Assembly: GCA_903822335.1 (NCBI GenBank)
Contig: CAIJOT010000008.1
Coordinates: 1-33,040, forward strand
Length of the DNA: 33,040 nucleotides
Reading direction: 5' to 3'
DNA from: an uncultured delta proteobacterium
Lineage (GTDB): Bacteria; Desulfobacterota; Syntrophorhabdia; Syntrophorhabdales; Syntrophorhabdaceae
The notes under the pieces were generated by a model. It ran no database searches. It was given only the letters and a program-made list of their open reading frames with translations, and was not told the origin of the DNA. The position numbers were made by a program, and so were the translations under genes. Each line of letters begins with the position of its first letter. The first letter of the stretch is position 1. Below, piece by piece: positions 9,867 to 20,219 of this stretch.

Positions 9867-10889
9867 TCAGGGATACTGTGGTATGCCTGTGAGCGCTAAC
9901 GTCTCGTCTATCCCCAAGGCAATATTCATGTTCTGTACGGCCTGGCCTGATGCCCCTTTGACAAGATTATCTATTGCAGAAATAATAACAACCCTGCCAT
10001 CGTCAAAGCTTTTTATGCCAATGTCGCAGTAGTTGGAAAATCTGGTGAAATGTGTATCGGGATACGTCCCTTCCTCCATGATTCTTATGAAGGGCTCGTC
10101 CCTGTAAATTTCTTTATACAATTTTATTAAACCCTTTGTTTTGGTGAAGGTTTTCAATTTACTGTATATTGTCGTGAGTATACCTCTGTTTATCGGAAGC
10201 AAGTGTGGGACAAAAGTAACCTTCATACTGACGAATTTGCTCACCTCTTTCTGTATCTCCGGCTCGTGGCGATGTATGCCCACGTTATAAGCCCTGAAAC
10301 CCTCAGATACTTCACAGAACATACTCCCTAATTTTGTTTCTCTCCCGGCACCGCTCACGCCTGATTTTGAGTCTATGAAAATATCTCCCTTTATGAGGGT
10401 CTCTTTCAGGAGCGGGTATAATGCGAGAATAGCAGAGGTGGGATAACAACCAGGGTTGGCTATGAGCTTTGCACCTTTTATCCTGTTCCTGTAAAGTTCT
10501 GGAAGCCCGAATACAGCATTGGGGATAAGTTTTTTTGCAGTATGTTTAGTGTAAGTCTGTTCATACACATTCACATCCTCAAACCTGAAGTCGGCACTCA
10601 GGTCAATGATAATAGACTTGCTATCAAACAAAGTTTTTGCCATTTCCATAGAACTTCCATGGGGCAGGCATAGGAAATACACATCACATTTCCCTTTATG
10701 GTTTTCATCGGTGGGTACAAGCTTTTCCTCAAAAAGTCCCTTAAGAAGCGGAAATATTTCTGAAATCTTCTTCCCTTTATAGGTATTGGAAGTGACAAGG
10801 GTGATTTTTATTTCTGGGTGGGGGAGAAGGGTAGATATAAGTACAAGCCCTGTATATCCAGTGGCTCCTATGATACCTACTTTCCACAT
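9867..10889 (-). CDS. argC: N-acetyl-gamma-glutamyl-phosphate reductase
   Basis: 340 aa; GIIGATGYTGLVLI NAD(P)-binding start, NPGCYPTSAILALYPLL catalytic Cys motif, GVSGAGRE. Confidence 0.96.
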   Translation of the reverse strand: MWKVGIIGATGYTGLVLISTLLPHPEIKITLVTSNTYKGKKISEIFPLLKGLFEEKLVPTDENHKGKCDVYFLCLPHGSSMEMAKTLFDSKSIIIDLSADFRFEDVNVYEQTYTKHTAKKLIPNAVFGLPELYRNRIKGAKLIANPGCYPTSAILALYPLLKETLIKGDIFIDSKSGVSGAGRETKLGSMFCEVSEGFRAYNVGIHRHEPEIQKEVSKFVSMKVTFVPHLLPINRGILTTIYSKLKTFTKTKGLIKLYKEIYRDEPFIRIMEEGTYPDTHFTRFSNYCDIGIKSFDDGRVVIISAIDNLVKGASGQAVQNMNIALGIDETLALTGIPQYP

Positions 10890-10895
10890 TAAAGA

Positions 10896-11288
10896 TTATC
10901 TCTTAGAGAACTGGAAACTTGCTCTTGCCCCTTTTTTGCCATATTTCTTTCTCTCTTTGGCTCTTGGGTCTCTTGTAATGAGTCCCTGTTTTTTGAGAGG
11001 TGCTCTCAGGTTCACATTGTATTCTAAAAGGGCTTTTGCAATTCCGTGACCTAAAGCCCATGCCTGGGCAGGAATGCCTCCGCCATAGATGTTTGCAACT
11101 ACATCAAACTTCCCGATATTGTCTGTAAGCATGAAAGGCTTACTCACCGTAAGCTTCAATTCCTCGAGAGGAAAATATTCGTCAAGTGTTCGTCCGTTGA
11201 TGATGTAGTTCCCTGGACCTTGTTTTATCCAGACCCTTGCTACAGCAGTCTTTCTTTTTCCTGTTGCGTAGTACCTCTTTTCAGGCAC
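10896..11288 (-). CDS. rpsI: Ribosomal protein S9
   Basis: 130 aa; YYATGKRKTAVARVWIKQGPG start and C-terminal RDPRAKERKKYGKKGARASFQFSKR. Confidence 0.98.
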   Translation of the reverse strand: MPEKRYYATGKRKTAVARVWIKQGPGNYIINGRTLDEYFPLEELKLTVSKPFMLTDNIGKFDVVANIYGGGIPAQAWALGHGIAKALLEYNVNLRAPLKKQGLITRDPRAKERKKYGKKGARASFQFSKR

Positions 11289-11289
11289 C

Positions 11290-11730
11290 TTATACCTCCT
11301 TTACCGCTAATTCTTTGGGCATCTGGGCTTTATGAGGGTGCTCGCTTCCCCTGTACACCTTTAACTTCTTTAACATTTGCCTTCCAAGGCTGTTTTTGGG
11401 AAGCATGCCTCTCACAGCGGACATAATGACTTCCTCTGGTTTCTTGGCGAGAAGGGTCTTTGCATTGACAACCTTAATCCCTCCAGGATAACCGGTATGT
11501 CTTTGATATATTTTTTGAAATAATTTGTTGCCCGTAAGCTTGACCTTCTCTGCATTGACCACAACAACAAAATCTCCCACATCTGTATGAGGTGTAAAGG
11601 TTGGTTTATTTTTCCCCCTGAGGACTACAGCCACCTTTGCTGCAAGCCTGCCAAGAATTATTCCGTCCGCATCCACCACATACCAGTTTTTGACTATATC
11701 ACCTGTTTTTGGAAAATACGTTTTCATCAT
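11290..11730 (-). CDS. rplM: Ribosomal protein L13
   Basis: 146 aa; [47 protein letters not shown]; immediately upstream of rpsI. Confidence 0.98.
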   Translation of the reverse strand: MMKTYFPKTGDIVKNWYVVDADGIILGRLAAKVAVVLRGKNKPTFTPHTDVGDFVVVVNAEKVKLTGNKLFQKIYQRHTGYPGGIKVVNAKTLLAKKPEEVIMSAVRGMLPKNSLGRQMLKKLKVYRGSEHPHKAQMPKELAVKEV

Positions 11731-11823
11731 ACCACCCTTAAAAATTTGTCTAAAGTAATATATTTTGAAGGGTTAAGTCAAGCAAAACTTTTCACATTCC
11801 TGTATCTACTACACAGTTCATTT

Positions 11824-13038
11824 TTATCTTCTAAATGGATATGATTTATACGGCCTATATGCAGGGGAGATAACCCAGTGATGTTTTCTGCACAAGAGCA
11901 GAGTTGCCCGGTGTATAGAGTGTTCTCCAAATATATCGTTTATGGTATCCATTACTTTATAGAGCCTTTCTCCCTTATCACTCTTCTCTATCAAAGGCGA
12001 GATAGCCATGGATTTTTGAAGGTTAAAAGCGGTAACGCCGAGGAGTCTTATCCTGTCCTTCAACCTTATGGAGTCCATCAATGTTCCCGTAACCTGGTAG
12101 ATCATCTTACCGTCCTGTGTATGGAAGGGGATGGAGCATCTTTTTGTGTAAGTGGTAAAATCAGGGTATCTCCAGGTAAGTGAAAAACCCCTTGCTGTCA
12201 TTCCTTCCTTTCTCAGCCTTCGCCCCACCATCTCTGAAAGCTCAAGGATATGACTCTTAATAGTCGCCCTGTCCCCTATATCTTCCTCAAAGGTCATACT
12301 ATGACCTATAGATGTGGACGGTCTTCCGGAGCGCTTATCCCCTAATGGTTCTATTCCTTGTGCCATGAGAGATACATAATCTCCCCATATCCCGAACCTT
12401 CTCCGTAATACGCTTACAGGAAAGTCCAGGAGTTCTCCACAGGTGATGACTCCCAGGTCTTTTAGGGCTACCCCCATCCTTTTCCCTATTCCTGGTATCG
12501 CTCCCACAGGAAGCTCCTTCATAAATCCTCTGGTTTCCTCTTTTTTCACCATCACCAATCCATCCGGTTTACCGCTCTCACCTGCTATCTTTGCAATAAG
12601 TCGGTTGGGTCCGATCCCTATCGAACAGGTAATTCCAAAGGTATCCTTTATCTCTTTTTTAATTGCATGGGCAATGCCGGCAGGAGAGGGAAAGAAGGGG
12701 AAAGAGCCTGTAATATCCATAAAAGACTCATCTATCGAATATATCTCTACCTCAGGGGTATATTTCAGGAGTATCTCGTTTATCCTTACACAGGTATCCA
12801 CATATTTTTCGTTGTTACCTTCCACAATGATAAGGGAGGGGAGTGTTCTCTTTGCTCCACCCTTGGTCATCCCTGTCTTTATTCCCAGTCTTTTTGCTTC
12901 GTAGGATGAGGCTACCACCACTGTTCTTTTGTTTCTCCCCGCTACCGCAACAGGCTTACCGAGGAGGTTTGGTCGGGATGCCTGTTCAACGGAGGCGAAA
13001 AAAGCGTCTGCATCTATATACATGATAGTCTTATCCAT
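11824..13038 (-). CDS. dinB: DNA polymerase IV (Y-family)
   Basis: 404 aa; MYIDADAFFASVEQ, SSYEAKRLGIKTGM, YSIDESFMDIT, and the HhH region PVGAIPGIGKRM. Confidence 0.95.
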   Translation of the reverse strand: MDKTIMYIDADAFFASVEQASRPNLLGKPVAVAGRNKRTVVVASSYEAKRLGIKTGMTKGGAKRTLPSLIIVEGNNEKYVDTCVRINEILLKYTPEVEIYSIDESFMDITGSFPFFPSPAGIAHAIKKEIKDTFGITCSIGIGPNRLIAKIAGESGKPDGLVMVKKEETRGFMKELPVGAIPGIGKRMGVALKDLGVITCGELLDFPVSVLRRRFGIWGDYVSLMAQGIEPLGDKRSGRPSTSIGHSMTFEEDIGDRATIKSHILELSEMVGRRLRKEGMTARGFSLTWRYPDFTTYTKRCSIPFHTQDGKMIYQVTGTLMDSIRLKDRIRLLGVTAFNLQKSMAISPLIEKSDKGERLYKVMDTINDIFGEHSIHRATLLLCRKHHWVISPAYRPYKSYPFRR

Positions 13039-13285
13039 CTGTTTCCACCGCCTCGAGAAACCAGAGCAAGCTTTCCTGTAAGTATGAAAGCTCGTAGAGA
13101 TTACTCCCGTCTGTTACGGCAAATTTATGTATCAATTCTTTGCCTGTTTTCTCGCGCCATCTATACGTAACCCTTTGTATCGTTAACCGCTTTCCTTTCC
13201 ACAGGAACCATCTTGGCTCTATTTTCTGCCCTTCTTCCCTGAATACAACCCCAACCCTTATCCTTTCCCCTATTTTTGTGAGCAT
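13031..13285 (-). CDS. Small conserved protein upstream of dinB (DUF6504-like)
   Basis: 84 aa, overlaps dinB by 8 bp; PRWFLWKGKRLTIQRVTYRWREKTG resembles small DUF6504-type proteins found near Y-family polymerases. Assignment is from memory of the family. Confidence 0.55.
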   Translation of the reverse strand: MLTKIGERIRVGVVFREEGQKIEPRWFLWKGKRLTIQRVTYRWREKTGKELIHKFAVTDGSNLYELSYLQESLLWFLEAVETDG

Positions 13286-13291
13286 GGAGGT

Positions 13292-13319
13292 ATTATACCA
13301 AACATTTGTTTGGTGTCAA
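13292..13319 (-). promoter_or_regulatory. Promoter of the dinB operon with an operator palindrome filling the spacer
   Basis: On the minus strand: TTGACA-CCAAACAAATGTTTGG-TATAAT; ACCAAACA-AA-TGTTTGGT is an inverted repeat with 8-bp arms (13297-13314). Confidence 0.8.
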
Positions 13320-13367
13320 TAGATTTTTTGTTTCAATTGGAAGAAGGAGGATTTGTGTTTGTTCCTG

Positions 13368-14084
13368 TTACGAAGTTTCTCTCTTTTTACCCTTAATGAT
13401 GAGGCTTGTAACGTATAGTATGATTACCAGTGATAGGAGTGTGAGTCCACCATGGTTATTTTTGAGATAGGAGAGGTTGAGTCTTTCAAAGCCGTCCTTT
13501 GTGATGCTATGTAAAAATACGATAAAAAATCCGGTAGCCCAGAACCTCAGCATCCTTGACAATTCGTTAGTCGTTATGCGTTTTCTGGAGAATCCATGAA
13601 TAATTTCCCTCCAATTTTTAATAGAGTAGGCATCTGGAAAGATCTGGGGTATCTCCAGACTGTATTTCACATACTCATCCCCATAAATGGAGGTAAGGAA
13701 GTTCTCTTCTTTTCGTAATGTCGGCCCGTAAGCCCAATAAAAAAGTAAAGGATAGATCAATAATAGATAGATATTGCCGCTTAGCAGGCAAAAACTGGAA
13801 TCAATCAAGTAGTTTGCCAGATAATAGGGGTGCCGGACGACACTGTATGTTCCATCCTTACACAGAACAACATTTCGTATCAAAACCCCTTTGGTGACAA
13901 AGTGAAAGAAACAACCCATGCTTAACAGTAAAAAGGATACGAATATTCTGATACTGTCTATAGGGCAGACCAGGGCAGACAGAAAAGAAATCACGATGAT
14001 GATATTCCTCAGGTTACTTCTATTGATGACTGAATGTTCTTTCTCTATAACGGGATATTGTTTGTCTTTCAAGGAAGTTTCCAT
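13368..14084 (-). CDS. Membrane methyltransferase of the isoprenylcysteine/phospholipid methyltransferase type
   Basis: 238 aa, multiple TM segments; GTYSVVRHPYYLANYLI and the C-terminal YGDEYVKYSLEIPQIFP pattern (RHPxY and E..Y..Y). Confidence 0.7.
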   Translation of the reverse strand: METSLKDKQYPVIEKEHSVINRSNLRNIIIVISFLSALVCPIDSIRIFVSFLLLSMGCFFHFVTKGVLIRNVVLCKDGTYSVVRHPYYLANYLIDSSFCLLSGNIYLLLIYPLLFYWAYGPTLRKEENFLTSIYGDEYVKYSLEIPQIFPDAYSIKNWREIIHGFSRKRITTNELSRMLRFWATGFFIVFLHSITKDGFERLNLSYLKNNHGGLTLLSLVIILYVTSLIIKGKKRETS

Positions 14085-14214
14085 ATTTTGGATTCATTAA
14101 TCTATTGGATTGGAACCCCTCAGTCAAGAACTATTTGAGAATCCATCAAGCGTGTATGCTTTCGATCCTGAAAAACCTGTTTCAAAATCAATGGTTTTTT
14201 GATAGACTGTATCC

Positions 14215-16143
14215 ATGCCGAGAAAAAAGACGCAACCAAAAAAAGAGAAGAGTAAGGGGATTTTCCTTGAACTCAAGGACAAGTACAAGTCTAAAGATAA
14301 GCAGACGAAGAACTTTACCTTCCTGTATTTTATCATAGCCTTTATCGTCATAGCCTTTATCAACAGTTATTTTTTTAAAAGCGAGGTAAAGACTGTACCT
14401 TACAGTGAGTTTAAAGAATACATTGCGAAAGGTAAAATCAGCGATGTTGTGATAGATACCGAAACTATCCAGGGAATGCTTACCCTTGATGACGGTAAAA
14501 AGACAAAATTTCTCACGAGCAGGGTAGAAGATCCGGACCTCGTGAAAGAATTGCAGAAATACAATATTAAATTTGCAGGCTACTATGAAAATAAGTTTTT
14601 TAAGGCGATCGTATCCTGGGTTTTGCCTTTTGCTGTCATTTTCCTCATATGGAACTTCCTCATGCGGAGAATGGGTGGTGCCCCTTCAAGCGTATTGAAT
14701 TTCGGGAAAAGCCGGGGAAAGATATATGGTGAAGATGAAATCAAGACAACCTTTGATGACGTAGCCGGTGTGGATGAAGCGAAAGAGGAATTAAAAGAAA
14801 TTATAGAGTATCTGAGAACGCCGGATAAATTCCTCAGCATAGGGGGAAAAATACCAAAGGGCATACTCCTCGTTGGCCCGCCTGGAACGGGCAAGACGCT
14901 CCTTGCAAAGGCTGTGGCTGGAGAGGCAAAGGCACCATTCTTCAGCATGAGCGGGTCGGATTTTGTCGAGATGTTTGTAGGGGTAGGGGCTTCCCGGGTG
15001 CGAGACCTCTTTGCCCAGGCCCAGGAAAAAGCTCCATGTATCATCTTTATAGATGAACTTGATGCCCTTGGTAAGGCAAGGGGCATGAACCCACTCTCCT
15101 CACACGATGAAAGGGAACAGACTTTAAATCAGCTCCTCGCTGAAATGGACGGTTTTGATACAAAGGCAGGCGTGATCATTATGGGTGCAACAAACAGGCC
15201 TGAAATCCTTGACCCGGCCCTCTTACGACCGGGAAGGTTTGACAGACATGTCCTTGTTGACAGGCCAGATATCAATGGCAGGGAGGAGATACTGAAGGTT
15301 CATATCCGGGATGTGAAGATTGCAAAGGATGTTGATTTGAAAGTGGTAGCCGCAAGAACACCTGGTTTTGTTGGGGCAGACCTTGCAAGCCTGGTAAATG
15401 AGTCAGCCCTGCTCGCTGTAAGAAAAGGGAAAACTGCCGTTACTATGGCAGAATTTGAGGAAGCTATAGACAGGGTCATGGCAGGTCTTGAAAAAAAGCA
15501 GAGGGTGATGAGCAAAAAGGAGAAGGAAATCATTGCTTATCACGAGACAGGACATGCACTTATTGCAGAATTTCTTGAGACGACAGACCCTGTTCATAAA
15601 ATCTCCATCATACCGAGAGGCATATCGGCTCTGGGATATACATTACAACTTCCCACTGAAGACAGGTATCTCATGACAGAAACAGAACTCCTTGACAGGT
15701 TATGCGTCCTTCTTGGCGGAAGGGTTGCGGAAGAGATCATCTTTGAAGAAGTCTCGACAGGTGCGCACAATGACCTTGGGAGGGCAACAGATATTGCAAA
15801 ATCTATGGTGAAAGAATACGGTATGAGTAAAAAGCTCGGGTATGTGACCTTTGAAAGAGAAAGAAAACCGCTTTTTTTAGATTTAAGTCCCTCCTTCGGG
15901 ACAAAAGATTATAGCGAAGAGACGGCAAGAGAGATAGACAACGAGGTGAGAAGGATCATAGAGGAATCTTATGAAAGAGTAAAAACCACACTGAATGATA
16001 AGAGGGCGCTTTTAGGGAAGGTAGCGCACACACTCCTCGAAAAGGAAACCATTGGTGGTGAAGAACTGAGAGTACTTATAAAGGAAAGTAAAGGTGAAAA
16101 TGAAAAGGACAAACATCGAGAAGAAGCAGATAGACCTCATTAA
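14215..16143 (+). CDS. ftsH: ATP-dependent zinc metalloprotease FtsH
   Basis: 642 aa; Walker [48 protein letters not shown] zinc site. Confidence 0.97.
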   Translation: MPRKKTQPKKEKSKGIFLELKDKYKSKDKQTKNFTFLYFIIAFIVIAFINSYFFKSEVKTVPYSEFKEYIAKGKISDVVIDTETIQGMLTLDDGKKTKFLTSRVEDPDLVKELQKYNIKFAGYYENKFFKAIVSWVLPFAVIFLIWNFLMRRMGGAPSSVLNFGKSRGKIYGEDEIKTTFDDVAGVDEAKEELKEIIEYLRTPDKFLSIGGKIPKGILLVGPPGTGKTLLAKAVAGEAKAPFFSMSGSDFVEMFVGVGASRVRDLFAQAQEKAPCIIFIDELDALGKARGMNPLSSHDEREQTLNQLLAEMDGFDTKAGVIIMGATNRPEILDPALLRPGRFDRHVLVDRPDINGREEILKVHIRDVKIAKDVDLKVVAARTPGFVGADLASLVNESALLAVRKGKTAVTMAEFEEAIDRVMAGLEKKQRVMSKKEKEIIAYHETGHALIAEFLETTDPVHKISIIPRGISALGYTLQLPTEDRYLMTETELLDRLCVLLGGRVAEEIIFEEVSTGAHNDLGRATDIAKSMVKEYGMSKKLGYVTFERERKPLFLDLSPSFGTKDYSEETAREIDNEVRRIIEESYERVKTTLNDKRALLGKVAHTLLEKETIGGEELRVLIKESKGENEKDKHREEADRPH

Positions 16144-17005
16144 AGAATCTATTTGTGTGTACACAACGTGTATAGAATGCAGAACGTTATATAAAGATGG
16201 TAAACTCTGCTTCACGAGTATAGAGGATTTTATTGATGATAGAGGAAGAAGTTGTCTTTTTCGATTAAAAGAGATGTGCCACGGGCTTTTCAGGAACTCC
16301 GATGAAGCCACCTACAAGGAAAAATTATACGACATGACAGTGGGGTACATCTTTCATGAAGCTATGATTTTAAGGGAAAACCTTTATCAGCTTGAGTATT
16401 ACAGGCCAAAGAGCGACATGGCATCAAACGAACTTACAAATCTGGAAAGAAAGATTGTCCATGAGATTGAGATGTTAATAAAAAAGGCAGATAAAAAATT
16501 AAAGGATGGCCTGAGAGAGACAAAGATGCTTATAAAAGAACTTGTTGGGCAGTTAAAAGACCTTATAAAAATGTATAAAAATAACTATCTATTACCACGC
16601 TTTATCTTTGAGAATGAAAAATCCCTTACAAAGATATATGGCAAGAAAGGCTTTGAAGAGCTTTTAGATGATATGTATAAAGATGGGAAAATATTGCTGA
16701 TGTTCAAAGCAGCAAAAAGTTATCTCGAAAGCGAGTACTATGAAACCGCCCGGATACTCTTCAAAAAAGTAGCTTCCCTTGACAACCAGAACAAAGCAGC
16801 ATTATTTCTATACATGTATACCTCTGCGTTTTATTTCTACTTTAGAAATAGGTTTGCAAGGGCACTGGTACTCGCAGAAAAGGCGACTTCTATTGATATC
16901 AATAATGATAAGGAAATAGATTTGTATAAAGCATCTTTAAAAGGTCTTATTTCTGATGTATCGAAAGAAGCAAAGAAAATCAAGAAACACAAGGAGGAAA
17001 TCTAA
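16094..17005 (+). CDS. Conserved hypothetical protein with alpha-helical/TPR-like C-terminus
   Basis: 303 aa, GTG start at 16094 or ATG at 16100; overlaps the ftsH 3' end. Repeats such as LLMFKAAKSYLESEYYETARILFKKVASLDNQNKAALFLYMY look TPR-like. No family recognised. Confidence 0.7.
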   Translation: MKMKRTNIEKKQIDLIKESICVYTTCIECRTLYKDGKLCFTSIEDFIDDRGRSCLFRLKEMCHGLFRNSDEATYKEKLYDMTVGYIFHEAMILRENLYQLEYYRPKSDMASNELTNLERKIVHEIEMLIKKADKKLKDGLRETKMLIKELVGQLKDLIKMYKNNYLLPRFIFENEKSLTKIYGKKGFEELLDDMYKDGKILLMFKAAKSYLESEYYETARILFKKVASLDNQNKAALFLYMYTSAFYFYFRNRFARALVLAEKATSIDINNDKEIDLYKASLKGLISDVSKEAKKIKKHKEEI

Positions 17006-17006
17006 A

Positions 17007-17231
17007 ATGCCCATATATGAGTACCTGTGTGAGCAATGTGGAAATGAGTTTGAGTTGTTAGTCTTCAAGAATGATAATCCGGTATGCCCGGCCTGTGGAG
17101 AAAAGGAACCGAAAAGGAAGATGTCCTCATTCGGATTTTCTGTGGGCTATAAGTTCAAACCATCGTCAACAAGTACAGGCTCCTCAGGATGTGCAAGTTG
17201 CGGTTCCTCAAATTGTTCTTCTTGCGGGTGA
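17007..17231 (+). CDS. FmdB-type zinc-ribbon protein
   Basis: MPIYEYLCEQCGNEFELLVFKNDNPVCPACGEKEPKRKMSSFGFSVG; RBS aaggagg before ATG 17007 (the ORF track starts 51 nt too early); Cys/Ser/Gly-rich tail. Confidence 0.88.
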   Translation: MPIYEYLCEQCGNEFELLVFKNDNPVCPACGEKEPKRKMSSFGFSVGYKFKPSSTSTGSSGCASCGSSNCSSCG

Positions 17232-17256
17232 GAAACCTGTTACGAGTTTCCCCATA

Positions 17257-18633
17257 ATGCATCTCATAGACAAGGTCAAAAAAATAATAGAAAAAGAAAA
17301 GCTCATAGAGGAAGGGGATCGGGTTCTCCTTGGAGCATCGGGTGGAATAGATTCAACCACACTTCTTTTTGTATTGCTCGAAATCAGGAACACATTGCCT
17401 TTTGAGCTTGGTATTGCCCATGTGAATCATTTGTTAAGGGGTATTGAGTCAGACAGGGATGAGGATTTCGTAAAAACTCTCGCTGACAGATACTCTACCC
17501 CATGTTATATAAAAAAGATTGATGTGAAAAAGTATGCAAAAAAATCTGGTATATCTATCCAGCATGCAGGGAGGGATGTACGATACGGTTTTTTTGAGGA
17601 AATAGTTAGAACAAAGAACTACAATAAAATTGCAATTGCCCATCACCTTGATGATCAGGTGGAAACATTTCTCTTAAGGATGTTGAAAGGCACGGGCATA
17701 AGAGGACTTTCTTCGATTCCCTTGAAGAGGAACAATATCGTTCGACCATTCCTCCACATATACAGGTCTGAAATAGAAGAGTATGCGAAAACGCACTCAA
17801 TCCCTTTTGTGGAAGATTCTTCCAATGAGAAGGTTGTATATGAGCGAAACTTCATAAGAAAATATATAACCCCTTTGATGGAAGAGTTAAACCCTGCTTT
17901 TAGAGAGAAGATTTTTTTATTGCTACAAGACCTTACCTCCATCAATGACCTGTTTGAAAAAAAGGCTGAAGAGTTCATGAAAAAAGAGGCGTGGTTTGAA
18001 GAAGGGGATATACATCTAAAAGTAGAAGCCCTGAAAAATACAGATGAAGAGACCAGATTCAGGGTAATAGCCCATTTGTTTACACAGATAGCGCCGGCAT
18101 TCATTCCTTTACGGGAGCACCTGCACCTGATAGAAAAAATCATCATGGGCAGTAAGCCAAACCTCAGTGTCATATTACCCCGAAGCATCATAGCCAAGAA
18201 GGTATATGATGAACTCATATTCACGAAAAAGCCTCCCATGCCTGTGATAAAAGATATATTGCCAGTGAAGGCAGGCAAGAACATACTCAAACCCTTCGGA
18301 CTTAGCCTTGAAGTTTCCCAATCCCATGATAAACGTGTCGAATTTCAGTCAGACAGAAATGTTGCGTTTTTTGATAAAGACAAAACAGGAAGTTTATATG
18401 TAAGAACTTTTCTGGAGGGTGACAGGTTTTTTCCCCTTGGCATGAAAGATTCCATAAAATTGAAGGATTTTTTTATATCACAGAAGATTCCAAAGGAAAA
18501 AAGAAGGCATATTCCGCTTCTTATCTCGGGCAGGGATATCATCTGGATTATTGGTTACAGAATTGATGAGAGGTATAAGGTGGCAGAGGATACGAGAAAT
18601 ATACTTAAAATTGTTGCAAGGACCTATCAATGA
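17257..18633 (+). CDS. tilS: tRNA(Ile)-lysidine synthetase
   Basis: VLLGASGGIDSTTLLFVL (SGGxDS PP-loop), HVNHLLRG, IAHHLDDQVETFLLRMLKGTG. The track start (17071) overlaps the FmdB ORF; M at 17257 fits the family N-terminus. Confidence 0.93.
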   Translation: MHLIDKVKKIIEKEKLIEEGDRVLLGASGGIDSTTLLFVLLEIRNTLPFELGIAHVNHLLRGIESDRDEDFVKTLADRYSTPCYIKKIDVKKYAKKSGISIQHAGRDVRYGFFEEIVRTKNYNKIAIAHHLDDQVETFLLRMLKGTGIRGLSSIPLKRNNIVRPFLHIYRSEIEEYAKTHSIPFVEDSSNEKVVYERNFIRKYITPLMEELNPAFREKIFLLLQDLTSINDLFEKKAEEFMKKEAWFEEGDIHLKVEALKNTDEETRFRVIAHLFTQIAPAFIPLREHLHLIEKIIMGSKPNLSVILPRSIIAKKVYDELIFTKKPPMPVIKDILPVKAGKNILKPFGLSLEVSQSHDKRVEFQSDRNVAFFDKDKTGSLYVRTFLEGDRFFPLGMKDSIKLKDFFISQKIPKEKRRHIPLLISGRDIIWIIGYRIDERYKVAEDTRNILKIVARTYQ

Positions 18634-19457
18634 TAGTGAAAACTGCAAATAAAAACCCGTGGATTGTACTTATTCATGGATTTGGTGTTACGGAAAAGGT
18701 GTGGTTCGCACCACTCGATGAAAAAACCCTGTTTATGTCTTTCAGAACACTGTTGAAGGAAGAAAAGGAGGTCATCTCTTTTTCAGAAAGATTGAAAGAA
18801 CATTATAATATTGCAAGCTGGACCCAGGGTGCCCATGGAACAATTGACGACGCAGTAATTGAATTGAAAAACCTGGTAGATGCCCTTGATAGCCAGAATA
18901 TGTTTTTTGTAGCGCATTCAAGAGGTGGGCTTGTAGCGAGACGGGCTATACAGCAATATGGATTGAAACCCAAAGCACTGATATGTCTTTCAACGCCTCA
19001 TCATGGAAGTCGGTTTGCAGATCTGGTGATGAGATACTTCACAGGTATTACTTTCTTTCTCCCCTCAGTGAAACCCCATGCTTCTCCCATCAGGGAGCTC
19101 TGTACTGACTCTGATATTGTGAAAGAAATGAACCAGCCAGGACAGATTGAAAAGGAAAAACATGTGCCCCATTACGATATCGCCGGTAATTCAACAGCGT
19201 TTTTTGGGATCAGGATGAAGATATACGGCAAGGATATGATCCTTTTCCATGTGATGCGTTCAATAGAGAGAATATTTGGTTCGATGCTCATCCCTGAATG
19301 GAGAAATGGTGAGGGGGATGGTTTTGTCAAGACGAGTGACAGCAAATCCCCCCTCACATCAGATGGGTGTTTCCATATATTACCTGTCAACCATTCAAAC
19401 ATTCTGGTCAGGAAGGATGTGTACAGTATAATCTATAACATCCTTCAAACTTTTTAA
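18630..19457 (+). CDS. Alpha/beta-hydrolase, lipase/PGAP1-like
   Basis: 275 aa; WIVLIHGFGVTEKVW, FVAHSRGGLVARRAI (nucleophile elbow), LSTPHHGSRFADL. ATGA overlap with tilS. Confidence 0.75.
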   Translation: MIVKTANKNPWIVLIHGFGVTEKVWFAPLDEKTLFMSFRTLLKEEKEVISFSERLKEHYNIASWTQGAHGTIDDAVIELKNLVDALDSQNMFFVAHSRGGLVARRAIQQYGLKPKALICLSTPHHGSRFADLVMRYFTGITFFLPSVKPHASPIRELCTDSDIVKEMNQPGQIEKEKHVPHYDIAGNSTAFFGIRMKIYGKDMILFHVMRSIERIFGSMLIPEWRNGEGDGFVKTSDSKSPLTSDGCFHILPVNHSNILVRKDVYSIIYNILQTF

Positions 19458-19667
19458 AATTTGCATGTAGCACTGATAGCAAATTATCTGTAAACCATGA
19501 AAATATTATGATTGACAAGATAGCGTGGAATATTGTAAACAGTAACCTCCGACGGCGCTTCGCATAGTGTTTGCACAGAGCGTGGAGCGTAGAGGTTTCA
19601 AAGAACTGAACGCTAAATGCTGCACGATAAATGCTCAGGAAAAGAACCGTGAAACAGGAGTAACGCC

Positions 19668-20219
19668 ATGCATTACGAAAAGTCTGGTATTGAACATACA
19701 GAAGAAACTATTGAATTTGCCTTAAAATATGCAGAAAAAAATGGGATGCAGCATATTGTCATTGCTTCCACAACTGGTTATTCTGCTGAAAAGATGCTCG
19801 GGAAATACAAAAAGGGGGTCCATAAGATAGTTGTTGTAACCCATAATACAGGTTTTAAAGAAGAGGGGGTTCAGACATTCCCTGATGATTTGAGGAAAAA
19901 ATTAACCGACAGCGGCATAAAGGTGCATACAGGTACAATGGTCTTGAGGAGTCTTGGAACAGCAATTCGTGAACTGACAGGCTATTCGGAACAGGAGCTG
20001 ATAGCAAATACCTTAAGGATGTTCTCCCAGGGTGTCAAGGTATGTGTGGAAATTATTGCAATGGCAGCGGATAGCGGAGTGATCCCTTTTTCTGACGTAA
20101 TTGCTATAGCGGGAACAGGGAAAGGGGCAGATACAGCGTGCCTTATAAGAGCAAACTCTTCCAACAAATTCTTCAAAATCAAAGTGAAAGAAATTATTAT
20201 AAAACCAAAGGAGTTTTAA
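19668..20219 (+). CDS. Stand-alone pyruvate-kinase C-terminal (alpha/beta) domain protein
   Basis: 183 aa; IEFALKYAEKNGMQHIVIASTTGYSAEKML, GVKVCVEIIAMAADSGVIPFSDVIAIAGTGKGADTACLI. Confidence 0.75.
   Translation: MHYEKSGIEHTEETIEFALKYAEKNGMQHIVIASTTGYSAEKMLGKYKKGVHKIVVVTHNTGFKEEGVQTFPDDLRKKLTDSGIKVHTGTMVLRSLGTAIRELTGYSEQELIANTLRMFSQGVKVCVEIIAMAADSGVIPFSDVIAIAGTGKGADTACLIRANSSNKFFKIKVKEIIIKPKEF

Noticed and set aside
17071-17256. 62-aa N-terminal extension of tilS
   Set aside because: Overlaps the FmdB gene out of frame; the TilS family N-terminus fits 17257.
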